Origin: Cervus elaphus
Lineage: Eukaryota; Chordata; Mammalia; Artiodactyla; Cervidae
Length of the DNA stretch: 64,000 nucleotides
Reading direction: 5' to 3'
NCBI RefSeq assembly: GCF_910594005.1
Contig: NC_057823.1
Location: 98,566,015-98,630,014, forward strand
Positions 46,871-58,208 of the stretch are shown piece by piece. The notes beneath the pieces were generated by a model, which did not search any database, had not been told where the DNA came from, and saw nothing but the letters and a program-made list of their open reading frames with translations. Position 1 is the stretch's first letter; the number at the start of each line of letters is the position of its first letter. A program made the position numbers and the translations under genes.

Positions 46871-46987
46871 AATGTTTGAATAAGAAAGAAAAATTATTTC
46901 AATCCTGAGAATTTTTAATAAAAAACACATTATTTAAGAATAAACATGTTACTCCTTCTGTCCATTTAAATATTCCCTCCTTTAAGG

Positions 46988-47178
46988 CAGGGGTCTGCAA
47001 CTTCCCAGGCCATACTAGTATCTCTGGTCAGATTAGCAGCAGCATTAGATTAGAAATGAAGTGCACAATAAATGTAATACACTTAAATCGTCCTGAAACC
47101 ATCCCTCCCACCCCAACCTGTGGAACCACTGCCTTCCATCAGATTGGTCCCTGGTGCCAAAAAGTTTGGGGACTGCTG
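46988..47178. mobile_element. hAT-type nonautonomous DNA element
   Basis: The ends caggggtctgcaac (left) and the complement of ttggggactgctg (right) are inverted repeats of hAT type. The interior (cagattagcagcagcattagat, ctgaaaccatccctcccac, ggtccctggtgccaaaaag) matches a well-known mammalian hAT-derived repeat. The flanks cctttaag and ggcttaag fit a degenerate 8-bp target duplication. Confidence 0.65.
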
Positions 47179-48187
47179 GCTTAAGACCTATGTCCTATAT
47201 AGAGAAAGTACTTGAGATTATACTAGCAATTACAATCTAGCCTTTACTACTGTGTTATTCTTGAATAGGCAAATACACCTCCTATCCTCCCTTCAGATGA
47301 GTAAAATAATTATTTTGGATAGTGGGAGCTTGATAACCCTGCCATTAACTTATTCCAAAACATATTTGAACACATATAACATGCCAGGCACTTTATCAGG
47401 CACTGCATTTACAGTGATAAAAAATAACCAACACTGTCCTTATTCTTTCACATTTAAATACTAGATTCATGACTTTACATTAGTTAAATATTCTGAAATG
47501 AAACGGAAGATAACAAAATAACTACTGTGATTTTCCCACATTGTAACCTTTCAATGGATTTCTCGGTTAATAGCAACTGAAATATTTATAGTTATCACTG
47601 TGGTTCTGAGTTCTACTACAAAGAATTATTCCATTTCTTGTAAAACCTTACACTGAAAACAGGAAATGAGAAAATATATGGTAAGTTCATCATAAAGCTG
47701 AATTTTAATGTATCCCATGTTCCTTTTAATCATATAATTATGGAGCTTTTTTTTAAAAAAAGAAAACTACATAAACTATACAGTCCAGTAACATTTTGCT
47801 TGTAATCTAATCTGTTCTAGATAAAAAATCAAACTTACATCATAGACTGATAAAACAACTCATTTCTTATGCAGATTTATTTTGTGTATTAAATTTTGTA
47901 GGTGTAAGAAGAGTCCTAGAAAAGGCTAATTTACTTACATTGCCAGGAAATTTGTACTTAACCAAAACCAAGTTCCTACAAGGGCTAAACATATTTGAAG
48001 CTAAGTTTTAGAGCGAGCTGTGTAGACTGAAATCCTCTTGAAACTGTTCTGGTTGTAACAAGAGCTCTTCTACTATTTGTTTATAAAGGATAAGAAGTGT
48101 CACTTTATATTTAAAATCTGTAAGACTGATTACTTTTTTTTTTTTTTTTTAAGGAGGCTATCAAAGTTATTGGAGTAGGAAACCCAG
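47179..48187. other. Mostly unannotated; an L2- or MIR-like trace
   Basis: At about 47335-47465 the order aacacatataacatgccaggcac, atcaggcactgcatttacagtg follows a widespread L2/MIR-related 3' motif. The rest has no recognisable element. An 18-T run lies near 48135-48152. Confidence 0.4.
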
Positions 48188-48300
48188 TTCAGAATCTTAG
48201 CCTGGACAATTCCATGCGCAGAGGAGCCTGGTGGGGGAGCTATAGTCCACAGCATCCACAGTCTCAGCATCCACGGGGTTACTGAGCAACTGGGCACAGA
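48188..48300 (+). mobile_element. Bov-A-related SINE fragment
   Basis: Sense fragment (cctggacaattccatgcgcag, aggagcctggtggg, ttactgagcaactgggcacag) of a Bov-A unit. Its middle contains a small repetition, agcatccac twice, not present in other copies. Confidence 0.7.
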
Positions 48301-49349
48301 CATCAAAGTTCAGCATTCTCACTTACTCAATTTAGACAGATATGAAGAATTTTGAGAGAGTACCCAGGAAGAAATGTCTATATAAAAATAAGAAAACTAC
48401 ATCCTTACGGTCTTTTGTTTTATATTTGGTTAAAACCTTAGGAAAACCATTACAATAACTTTAAAGTCCTTATGAAATTATAAATGTCTCTTCACAATGC
48501 TTCAAGGGCATAATCTCCCAAGGAGTGAGAACCAAGGACTGCATAACCATTTTTTCAAAGTATCCTTATTTGCTAAGATGTTTGCAAATTTTAATACAAA
48601 TACAGAAACAATGCAATATCACAATTTATAGTATTCTTTACAACTTTCCTTCTTTATAGTCTACTGATTGAATCTTTTTGGTAGGAATGTATATTCCCAA
48701 TGGGTTATAAGATTTAGACATATACTTTTGCTATTTTTATAAAAACATCAACATAGTTCAAATGATAAGTTATTTAATAGTTTTTTAAGAACTATCAGGA
48801 TAATTCTATTTTTCTGCACTTTTAAAAATCTAATCGACATAAGGACAGAGATGTCTATATACCACAAAGAAGGAGGAGGAAGAGAAGGAAGTAGAAGACA
48901 TAAAAGAAGAAAGAAAAAGAAAACGAACACATATAGGTGAACTTAGCAAAAGAGCTGCAAAACCTGTAAAAGAAAACTATAAAACACTTGAAGAGAGAGT
49001 TGACAAAAATGGAAATGCATTCCAAGTTCTTGTAAGGGAAGAACAAACAACTTAAAGATATAACAATGGCAATCTCAATAAAGATGCCATTGATTGTGTT
49101 TGCTCTTTTTTCAGCTGGACAAGATGATAAACTCACGTTTGAAAAAGCAAAAGAGAAAAGCAAGACTAGCCAGGAAAACGCTAACAAAATAAGATGAAGG
49201 TAGAGGGAAGTGGGGGCACCACTCTGCCATTCAAGGAGTCTGTTACATAAATTATCAGACAAGCTGTTGTTAAGAATAGAAAACCTGAAATTAAAAAAAA
49301 AATTGAAAATTCAGTAATTTGATACTTAAGGGTATCATCCAAATTTGGA
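48301..49349. other. Unannotated, with a probable old L1 trace
   Basis: At about 48960-49250 weak L1 ORF2-like order is visible (aaagaaaactataaaacactt, gcattccaagttcttg, gtgggggcaccactctgccattc). Too diverged for boundaries. Otherwise no element recognised. Confidence 0.35.
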
Positions 49350-49890
49350 AAACATATTGCGTTTTTATTTTTATTTATTTATTTATTTTTGTATTTTATT
49401 TTTTTATTCTTTTTTTTTTCCACTTATTTTTATTAGTTGGAGGCTAATTACTTTACAGTATTGTAGTGGTTTTTGCCATACATTGACATGAATCAGCCAT
49501 GGATTTACATGTATTCCCCATCCCGATCTCCCCTCCCACCCTCCTTCTCCACCCGATTCCTCTGGGTCTTCCCAGTGCACCAGGCCCGAGCACTTGTCTC
49601 ATGCATCCACCCTGGGCTGGTGATCTGTTTCACCCTTGATAATATACATGTTTCGATGCTGTTCTCTCAAAACATCCCACCCTTGCCTTCTCCCACAGAG
49701 TCCAAAAGTCTGTTCTGTAGATCTGTGTCTCTTTTTCTGTTTTGCATATAGGGTTATCATATTTGAATCAGTTCTAATGAGATGGATGAAACTGGAGCCC
49801 ATTATACAGAGTGAAGTAAGCCAGAAAGATAAAGACCAATACAGTATGCTAACACATATATATGGAATTTAGAAACATATTGTGTTTTTA
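49350..49890 (-). mobile_element. L1 3' end with 5' inversion (twin priming) and target-site duplication
   Basis: The left part (about 49368-49763) is the L1 3' UTR in antisense. The right part (about 49764-49872) is the adjacent upstream L1 piece, the end of ORF2, in sense (atgagatggatgaaactgg ... tatggaatttagaaa). In an intact L1, such as the one at 16400-16510, the two lie next to each other in the same direction. The flanks carry aaacatattgcgttttta at 49350-49367 and aaacatattgtgttttta at 49873-49890, with one mismatch. The right flank offers TTTTT/AA, an ideal L1 endonuclease site. A few bases at the inversion point appear to be lost. Confidence 0.93.
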
Positions 49891-50479
49891 ATAGAAAGTT
49901 TGGGGAGGACTAGTCATGTAAAATGAAAGTAGTTATACGAAGCATCACTTGTTAAATACTAAGACATAGTCAAATGTATAACAAATTTAAACATAAAAAA
50001 AGGAAATATACAAGTAGTAGTATTTCAGTAAATAACTATGCTTCAGAACTGACAAAAACTAACTATGATTACAAATCAGGAAACAAGAAAGTAAATGCTA
50101 ACTCATTTAACCTGACAATATGAAGAATAAGACAAAATCAAACCACTATAATGACAAATCAAACCACCATGAATAAAATTTTTAAATGACTAATTGGGAA
50201 AACAACATTCCTGATTTATATTACATATCTTCTAAAATAGAAACTAAGTGAGCCAACAATTCTATTGGAGAATTGGCTAGAGATTTAAAGATAACGGCTG
50301 CAAAAGAAAAACAAATAGCTCTTCATCATATGAAAACATGATTAATTTCCTTATAAAATATGAAAAATTAGCTATTAATACATTAGAATACCAAGTCTTT
50401 GCTATCAGAATGGTAGAATCCAAGAGTTTGATAACACTCCATTGCCAAGATTATGAAATGTTAAACAGTACAACCCTAT
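49891..50479. other. No recognised element
   Basis: AT-rich sequence with no gene and no repeat that I can name with confidence. Confidence 0.5.
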
Positions 50480-50647
50480 AGAAAAAAATCAGCCTGCCAA
50501 CATTTAGCAAAATCCCTTATGCATTTTACCCTTTAAGTCAGCAGTAATACTTCTAGTAATTTTTACAAAGTTATATTTTGTAAAATATTAACTATTTTTA
50601 TAATGACAACATTCCAGAAACATAGAAATCTAAATGTCTGCCAGCAG

Positions 50648-51040
50648 TGAAAGGTTGTTGCTGAATCACGCAAAGACACCGGGGTTTTTGGCCTCCGGAG
50701 GAGAAGAATTCAATCTGGGGCCAGAAACAAGGCTGGATCGCTCAGAGCTTTTGTGTAATAAACCCTAACCCTAACCCTAAAAAGAATCCAAAGAATGTCT
50801 GGAGGTTGTAAAGACCTCACCAGACCTACTCCCATAATTTACATTTTAAGATAACAAAATTAGCCAGAAGGTTTAATCCAGAGACTGTCCTCAGGCAGGA
50901 TACATCATTGTTATATATTCCTAAGGAATGTTGAGGGAAAAAAAAGTAAAAAGTTTGTCCTTTCTTCCTCCTTGAGTATTCCAGACCTCTCTCCTTGGGG
51001 ACCCCTAGACTTCCTATCAACCTGCCTAGGAAATGACTCA
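50648..51040 (+). mobile_element. Solo LTR of an endogenous retrovirus
   Basis: A 393-bp block with TG at its left end (tgaaaggttgttgc) and CA at its right end (aaatgactca), flanked by an exact 4-bp duplication, gcag, at 50644-50647 and 51041-51044. It interrupts an old L1. The left part (gctgaatcacgcaaagacacc, gaattcaatctggggcc, tcgctcagagcttttgtgtaataaa) resembles a bovine endogenous retrovirus LTR with its polyadenylation signal. No gag, pol or env is present. Family assignment is from memory and not checked. Confidence 0.72.
50763..50780 (-). repeat. Three telomere-type units inside the LTR
   Basis: Three exact CCCTAA units (TTAGGG on the minus strand) follow directly after the LTR's AATAAA. 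This short interstitial telomeric sequence seems to replace normal LTR sequence at that point. Confidence 0.9.
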
Positions 51041-51440
51041 GCAGGAAACTGGTTAGATGAGATATGGTTTATCTACATAATAGAAATTATTCAGACATAA
51101 AAGGAATGAGCAACACTTTATGTATTGCTGTGAAGTAGATCACAGGAATACTAAGTAAGAAAGCAAGAAGAAGAAAAAAGGTGTATATTATGCCACTATT
51201 TTTATAATATTTTTATGCTAACATGAACTGAGGAAAGGGACAATATATAATAGATGTATATACATATTTGCTTTCATTAGGCTAACTGTGGAAAACTGAA
51301 GCATGATCAATAAAATTATCATAAAGTTTAGCAGGATATAGGTAACAAAGAAGCTGGAATTTGAAAATTTGCCATGTTTTGAAGACATGACTTTGGTCTC
51401 ATCTAAATATTTTATACAATTATAGAACAAGATTGCATTT

Positions 51441-51484
51441 AAAAGCCATCTCCAAAAAAAAAAAAAAAAAAAAAAGCCATCTCC
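51441..51484 (+). repeat. Poly(A)-only insertion with 13-bp duplication
   Basis: The 13-mer aaaagccatctcc occurs at 51441-51453 and again at 51472-51484, with only about 18 A residues between. This is the structure of a target-site duplication around an insertion that consists only of a poly(A) tail. Confidence 0.85.
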
Positions 51485-52970
51485 AACAATAGTTAAATGA
51501 AGCAAACGACCTTAGCTGTGTCTCAGTGGTAGGTTTACAACACAGAAAATAACTATTCCAAATGGCTTTCAGCACAGATATTCATTTGTAAGTCCCCATT
51601 GGTATATATCCTAGATACAACAGCACACAGCATCAATAACGGGGAGACAGAGACAGAGAAACTGTTTTCAGTAATCATATTATTGGTGGCCCGCTTTCCT
51701 CTCTTGAAATTAAAACAGGGTCTGTAATAGAATCATGCTTTTGGTTTATTGCATCGAGTGACACATCCTGGGGCTGCCACATTTGTGTGTCAAAAACAAA
51801 GTCACACGAAAGGTCCAAGTGAAGTTCCTGCTCAGAGCAGACAGAAAGCAAATGAGGCAGGACTCCGAGATGCCGAGGACACTGGTACATCACCAGAGGT
51901 TCTAAGTGTTTGTCTGTTTGATCACTTCAATTTTACGTCCTTAAGCTTCATACCTTAATGTTCCTCAAGTCTGTTTTCACTCCTTTTAACATGATGAAAT
52001 TTACCTTATCTGCGTCAATAAATTGTATGAAAATAAATGAGAACATGCTTCAAAGTTCTTGGAAAATGGTTTGCTTTTAACACATATGATGCCTTTACTA
52101 ATGAGATGGATAACAAAGCCAAAAGTGCATAACAGAATGAATATATGTCTCCATATATGTATATGAATTATACATATTACTTGTGGCAATTATACATATT
52201 TATCTGTGGCAATTAATTGTTTTCTCAGAAGAGAAAACTAATGTGACATTCTTTCTGGAAACATTTTTATGGATTTGAATCACAAGATTTAGACCCCATA
52301 TAAGTTAAAATACTAAACAGTATTATACAATACTATTACTAATAGAACAATAAATATTCAGTGACTCAAGACTCATCCTGATAAATCAGAGATTATATCC
52401 TATGTACAAAATTTTGATGGATTAGTAATTGTTTTAAGGGCTAGGCCCTGAGTCAGTGCCTCTCTCCTCAGAAAGGTGTTTGCTACTCTCATCTCTGCTA
52501 AAGTGCTTCTTTATGGAATGTGCTTTGAATATCACACAGTTCTCATATAGTTTTGTTTCAAATTGTTCTGTTTCAATGCATATATATATATATATATGTA
52601 TAATTACGTGTGCCTGTCTTGTCAAGCTACATGTGATTACAACTTTTAAGTTGTCATCTTCTAAAGAGGGTTTTATTTGCTCTTCTTATAAAACTTTCAA
52701 TATCTAAGCTTTAAAGATTTTTGTTATGATCTTAAAAAAGGTGTGTGTGTGTGATATATTTCTCTCTACCAATTATCTTTCTATTGATTTCCATTTAAAT
52801 ATCAGAGCACCATGCTCTGAGCATGGTGAAATATTTTAGATAGTTTTTATTTATATCTATTCTAAGTTGATTCTAATAAGGAGTCAAGGATTTAAATCCC
52901 ATAGCTAAATTATTGATTCTTAACCCTATGACAGTATAAAATTTTGCCTTGTATCTTTAAGAAATTTTAT
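51485..52970. other. No recognised gene; short (TA)n run
   Basis: Apart from a (TA)n run at about 52579-52597 and a GTGTGT stretch near 52741-52752, I see nothing identifiable. Confidence 0.5.
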
Positions 52971-53202
52971 CCTTTCTGTGATGAACTACCAGCATTATTT
53001 ACTTATATATAAAAAAAAATAATTTTCCTTCCATGTGAATTCAGACTATATATTTCTGACAGTTTTAATCCGTTATCAGATATTTTCCTTTCTATAATGA
53101 TGAACTACCAGCATTATTTACTTATATATACAAAATAAAATAATTTTCATTCCATGTGAATTCAGACTGTATATTTCTGACAGTTTTAATTCTCAGATAT
53201 TT
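52971..53202 (+). repeat. Tandem duplication of about 119 bp
   Basis: Two adjacent copies of a unit starting near cctttct. The landmark gatgaactaccagc occurs at 52980 and 53099, a period of 119 bp, and ccatgtgaattcagact follows in both. The copies differ by a few substitutions and short indels in the A-rich part, so the duplication is not recent. Confidence 0.93.
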
Positions 53203-53520
53203 ATTAATACAACCCCATTGTAGTCTTCTAAATAGTATTCATAAAATAGCTTTATTTTCTTAAAATTTATAACTTATTGGTGTCAAAAAGTTACATATGT
53301 GCATTAGACCATATTATTAAATTGAATACATCTATAGTATTCATTTTCTTTATAAATTTGCATCATACTTTTTGTGATGTCAAATATACTCATTGAGGTA
53401 TATCATATAAAGTGAAGATTTACATTTACACTTTGATAAAGAATGTATCAAATTAATTTAAAAGTGTGGAGATGATCTTGGATATGAAAATACAAAATGT
53501 TATTACATTAACCAATGAAG

Positions 53521-53732
53521 TGAAGTGTTAGTCACTCAGTTGTGTCTGACTCTTTGTGGCCCCATGGACTGTAGCCCACCACCTCTTCTGTTCATGGATT
53601 TCCCCAATCAAGAATACTGGAGTGGGTTGCCATTCCCTTCTCCAGGGGAACTTCCCAACCCAGAGATCAAACCCAGGTCTCCCGCATCTGCATTGCAGGC
53701 AGACTTTTTACCGACTGAGCCACCTGGGGAGC
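53521..53732 (-). mobile_element. Bov-tA SINE with imperfect target-site duplication
   Basis: Complete antisense Bov-tA with tail left (gtgttagtcactcagttgtg) and tRNA-like head right (gatcaaacccaggtctccc, gagccacctggggagc). The flanks acattaaccaatgaag (53505-53520) and acattaacccataatg (53733-53748) are related. Confidence 0.9.
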
Positions 53733-53844
53733 ACATTAACCCATAATGTGTTAATAAGTAGTAGTTATTGTTAATGTTATAATTTAATCCATTCTCCTGA
53801 TAGCAACCCTGATATCACACAATGAGAACTAGACTTGCAGCTAG

Positions 53845-54040
53845 AAAATGAGGACTGGAGTGTATTCTTCCCATTACTAACTCTTTGATTTGAGGTACAT
53901 GACAATGTCTGAGCCTGATATCTGACATATGATAAAAAAGGACCCTAGGAAAATTATGAAATTGAGCATTCCTCGCAAACCTCATATAAAGTAACAGCGT
54001 AAAAGAGATAATATAAATTGGTTAATGGCCATATTCATGT
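53845..54040 (+). mobile_element. MIR-like SINE remnant
   Basis: Weak sense MIR order: cccattactaactctttgat, tacatgacaatgtctgagcctg, ctcatataaagtaacag and gagataatataaa. Diverged. Confidence 0.4.
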
Positions 54041-54092
54041 AAATACCTGAGTAATCACTGGACCTCAATAACAGGCACCTCATATGAAGAAA

Positions 54093-54184
54093 ATGAGTTG
54101 GTGATGGACAGGGAAGCCTGGGGTGCTGTGGTCCATGGGGTCACAAAGTGTCGGACACAACTGAGTGACTGAACTGAACTGAAA
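54093..54184 (+). mobile_element. BovB 3' terminus, 92 bp
   Basis: Starts at gagttggtgatggacaggg and ends in the standard terminus (gtgactgaactgaactgaa). Severe 5' truncation typical of LINE insertion. Confidence 0.88.
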
Positions 54185-54659
54185 CTTGTCTTACGTCAAA
54201 TAAGTACGACAAAAGACTCACTCATTGGATTTACGGTATTAACATCATGCAGAGCAGCTGGTCTGATGGAACAATGGGATGACCTATTGAAAACTCAATA
54301 GCTGTGCCAGCTAGGAGACAAAGCTGAGGTCTCCTCCATATTGTTGTACGTGCTTTGACCCACTGATCAGTACACAGTGCTCTTTCATCTACAGCCAGAA
54401 TGTAGGTCCAGGTAACACCTGAGGGATATAAAAAGGAATTCTGTTTCTCATTATTAAACCTCATGCACTCTGCATAGCATTCGGACTTCTTTTTTCTTCA
54501 CTTAGGGCTCTACTGTTTCAGAGAAACGCTTGCTCCTGGAAATGTAACAATGGTTATACTGAAAATCAGCACCGCCCCTTTGCTGTCCCCAGTGCTAAAG
54601 GTAATAGAAATCCACAGAAACCATGAGAGGAAAAGTACTGAGAGCTGAGATCCCAAATA
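54185..54659. other. Unidentified, possibly old LTR-element interior
   Basis: The block has normal complexity and is less AT-rich than neighbouring DNA. A 77-codon antisense frame (54464-54231) shows no motif I can defend. Because an MLT1-like LTR follows in sense, this could be interior sequence of the same element, but that is only positional reasoning. Confidence 0.3.
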
Positions 54660-55075
54660 ATCTTATTTAATGGATGAAGGCTACAGATATAACTAAGGTC
54701 ATTTATCAGCTGACTCCGAGATGGGGAGAGTTATCCTAGATTACCTAGTTGGGCCCGGTGTAACCATGAGGGTCCTTGTAGGTGGAAGAATGAGGCTAAA
54801 GAGCTTGAGTCAAAGACAAAGATGCTGTGCTGTTAGCACTGAAGGAGGAAGAGGTCTTGAGTCGAGGAAAGCAGGTGGTCTCTAAAAGCTGAAAAATGCA
54901 AGGAAATTGATTCCTTTCTACACCTTCTATAGAAGGAACCCAATCCTTCTGACATCTTGCTTTTAGCCAGTGAGACCCATTTCAGATTTCTGACCTCCAA
55001 AGTAAGATAATGATTTTTCTTACTAAGTCACTAAATGTTTTATAATTTGTCAACAGCAACAAAAAACTAATAAAT
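54660..55075 (+). mobile_element. MLT1-like MaLR LTR, sense
   Basis: Good order of MLT1 landmarks: gatggggagagttatcctag, gggcccggtgtaaccatgaggg, tcctttctacaccttctatag, gacatcttgcttttagccagtg, gacctccaaagtaagataatg and the terminus aacagcaacaaaaaactaata. There are no retroviral genes. This is an ancient mammalian element. Confidence 0.72.
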
Positions 55076-56271
55076 GCATAAAATTATTGCTTTTCAGCCA
55101 AAATGGCTGATAAGCAAATTAATGCAGTTCAGTCTATAGATGACAACTGATTTTCAAAAATCCACTAGTAGACAGTTACTTGTGCATCTGTTCCCACTTT
55201 ACCTTTATGTATTTAACTTGCCTCTCACTTTTTATGTAACCACAATTGTAATTCTGGGCAACTGTGTGATTTACTGATGCTTGACATTTGACAGGGAGTT
55301 GGCCAAAACTGTAGACCTAAGTAAGTATTTCCGTGTAAGGTGAATGACACAGGGGCAGGCTGATTTTCTCAAAACATTAATCCCTGCCCCTATTATTTTC
55401 AGTGATACGAGGTCTTATGGTATAAAATAGAAGATTTTAAATAGTACTTAAAATTGCAATCAGAGTGAAATCTTGCCTTTTTTCCCCCCTGAAAACCTTG
55501 TTCATTATGTCCACCAAGGAGCTAGGATTGGGGATATATAGTCTTAGCTCCCATAATGTCTTATTAGACATCAAAATATCAAAGGAATTTTATAAATGCC
55601 TGGAGACTTTTCTAAATTTTCTAAATGCGAAGAGAATCTTCTGAAAGCCTCCCAGCCAGTCTGGTTTCTGATTTCTTTCAAAGTATTCCCATGATCTCCA
55701 AGGGCCACAGACTCTGAAATGTATATCCAGAAGCATAGAGCTAAATTTTAAGAAGGCTTTGATGTGTTTATATGTAGTCAATTATCAGGTCATTTAAATC
55801 AACCTTTACTTGCACAAAGTCAGGAGGACTTTTGGACTGCAGTTATAATATTTCTGTATTGCTATTTTAATTAACCAGTCTACACTATGAAAAAATTCTC
55901 TAAACATTTTTTTTTAATTACAAGGGTATGTGGTTTTTGCATTTTTCTAAATTTTCAAATAGATACATCTAAAGAAAAACTAAGACTTCCAAGACATATA
56001 TATGGAAAGAAAAACAGTGGAAGGGAAGAATATCTCAAGTATTTTTAGCATAATTCTGGCCATTCCTGCAATGAATTTTAATTTCTCTAAGCAAGTAAAC
56101 AGTTTTTCTGTTAGCTCTTAAACATAAGAATATGGGAACAACACTCCTCCCCCTTCCAAAAAATAAAAAAAAAAATGTATGAAATCATCACAATACACTA
56201 TTCAAAATGTTCTTAGTACTCAGTATCTCAAGAGGAAGGGGTTTGTATGAGTTAAAATAGTTTGTTTTTAA
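55076..56271. other. No recognised element
   Basis: Mixed AT-rich sequence with no gene or repeat I can identify. Confidence 0.5.
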
Positions 56272-56497
56272 GTACGTGCATGCATGCTGTCCCTCAGCTG
56301 TGTGTGACCCTTTGTGACCCCATGGACTGTAGACCGCCAGGCTCCTCTGTCCATGGGACTTCCCAGGCAAGAATACTGCAGTGGGTTACTGGATCCTCCT
56401 CCACAGGATCTCCTGACCCAGGGATCAAACCCACATTTCTGATGTCTCCTGCACAGGCAGGAGGGTTCTTTACCACAGCACCACCTGGAAAGGTCCA
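56272..56497 (-). mobile_element. Bov-tA SINE
   Basis: Antisense Bov-tA: tail (catgctgtccctcagctgtg) at the left and tRNA-like head (gggatcaaacccacatttctg, gcaccacctggaaaggtcc) at the right. Confidence 0.9.
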
Positions 56498-56586
56498 TTT
56501 ATAAGCACATTGCTATTAAAAACTCTAAATAATGTAGGACATGAAAATACCTGATTATTAATTAGGTCAATTAATTTATGAAATAA

Positions 56587-56657
56587 TTCAGTTCAGTTCA
56601 GTCGCTCAGTCGTGTCTGACTCTTTGCGACCCCATGAATCGCAGCACACCAGGCCTT
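56587..56657 (-). mobile_element. BovB 3' terminus, about 70 bp
   Basis: attcagttcagttcagtcgc through cgaccccatgaatcgcagcac to caggcct. Extreme 5' truncation. No target-site duplication found. Confidence 0.85.
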
Positions 56658-57949
56658 AAGTTTTACTAAAAGAAAAGCTATACAATGTTTATTCTTGATT
56701 AAAAATAACTCATTGATATTCCTTAATTTATTTGACTCCAGGTAATAATCATTGTGGCAGACTTTAGATTTCCATTTGTTTTCCACCACACTGGCCAATC
56801 AAAAAATAAACTGCATTTTCTTATTTTATTACTTTCATTTCCCACCGACGATCGGCATATTTTTGAACTTAAATGATTCATCTGTACTTTTTATATTATA
56901 CTGATCCATGTATTCTTTAAGAAGCGCTATAGTATTTGATATTGTCAGTTAACCCTTTAATACTCACGTCTTATTTGACATTTAAAACTTAACGCAACTC
57001 GAAGGTTTTGTATACACCGAGTATCAAATAGACCCTGGCAAATTGTTGCCCCGTTCATATCCTCTACACACTCAACGTCTTTATAATTAAGGCGGCCCCT
57101 GCAGAACGTCTCAACTGTCTTAGGGAGGGAATGTGGGGATTTCTTTTCTTTCTATAAGAGTGCACTTACTTTCAATCAGAGCAAGTATGAAGTGTCAGAG
57201 AGACAGTGCCCTTAGAAGTAGTGCTCAGATAATCAACGATGAGAGTGAGTGGCTGACTACAGTAGTTTGTTTTACCTTAATTTATAGAGATGCATTTTCA
57301 ACATCCCAGAGCTCCCCAGCTGGTTAAACTTTGTCCCCTGCATTGCCTTCTTTCTCTGATCTTTCTTCACCACTACCTTATTGATGTTTCCTGGAATGGC
57401 TTATCAAAGAAAATATTTTACTCAAATTCTATCTCAAGGTCTGCTTCTGGATAGCCTAGACTAAGACATTATTTATTGAAAAATCAAAGAAAAATAAATG
57501 AGGGACAAAAATGAAATAAAGTGTTGTACTATAGAGACACTGGAAAACTTGACATGCATAGTCATCTTTAGAAGCCCCGCTGGGATAGGGAAAAGAAAAA
57601 AAAATGTCTAGAGAAGTTGCAAAAAGTAGCAGAAAAGAAACAATGAAAACCTTTAATGATAGACATTATAGCTCCAGGATACATTAAAATAGAGCTAGGT
57701 GACCTTTTTATAATAAAAGACATTGCTACAGATTTTTACAAAGTGGAAAAAGAATAATCAAATCCATGTCTACTGATCAAAGAGTCATATATAATTCTAA
57801 ACTCAATATGAGGTAACTTGGCCATTCCCTTGCAAATGATTGAAGATGGGCAGAAAATATGCTGTGGTTGATCCCCAATAACTGTGCCATGCCACACCAT
57901 TCCTTTCACCAAGCACTGCAACATAAGCCCACGTGTTTTGTAGCTTTCC
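56658..57949. other. Mostly unannotated; possible LTR tail
   Basis: The stretch at about 57340-57475 (ccactaccttattgatgtttc, tactcaaattctatctcaaggtctgcttctgg, cctagactaagaca) resembles the 3' end of an ancient ERVL/MaLR LTR. Otherwise nothing identifiable. Confidence 0.35.
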
Positions 57950-58208
57950 AAGATGATTTGAGAGAACAGCATTGAAACATGTATATTACCATATGTGAAA
58001 TAGACGACCAGTCCACGTGCAATGCGTGAAGCAAGGCACTCAAAGCCAAGCCAGAGTACTGGGACCACCCAGAGGGATGGGTGGGGAGGGATGTGGGAGG
58101 TGGTTTCAGGATGGGGTACACATGTACACCCATGGCTGATTCATGTCAATGTATGGCAAAAACCACCACAATATTGTAAAGTAATTAGCCTACAATTAAA
58201 ATAAATAA
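57950..58208 (+). mobile_element. L1 3' UTR end, sense
   Basis: Sense L1 3' UTR with the G-rich stretch (gatgggtggggagggatgtggg), then gctgattcatgtcaatgtatgg and the terminus attagcctacaattaaaataaa. It is 5'-truncated to about 260 bp. Confidence 0.9.

Larger units (their letters stand above)
50480..51210 (+). mobile_element. Old L1 3' region, split by a solo LTR
   Basis: L1-like order before the LTR (cattccagaaacatagaaatctaaatgtctgcc) continues after it (ggaaactggttagatgagatatgg, cataatagaaattattcagac). Together they read as the C-terminal ORF2 region of an old L1. The copy is heavily diverged and non-coding. Confidence 0.6.

Noticed and set aside
48855..49262. 135-codon antisense frame rich in Phe, Leu and Ser
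   Set aside because: It is the complement of an A/G-rich region with old L1 traces. The apparent membrane-like segments come from poly-purine composition.
50648..51040. Possible provirus around the LTR
   Set aside because: Only one LTR is present, with the same short duplication at both ends and L1 sequence directly outside, so no internal retroviral region exists here.
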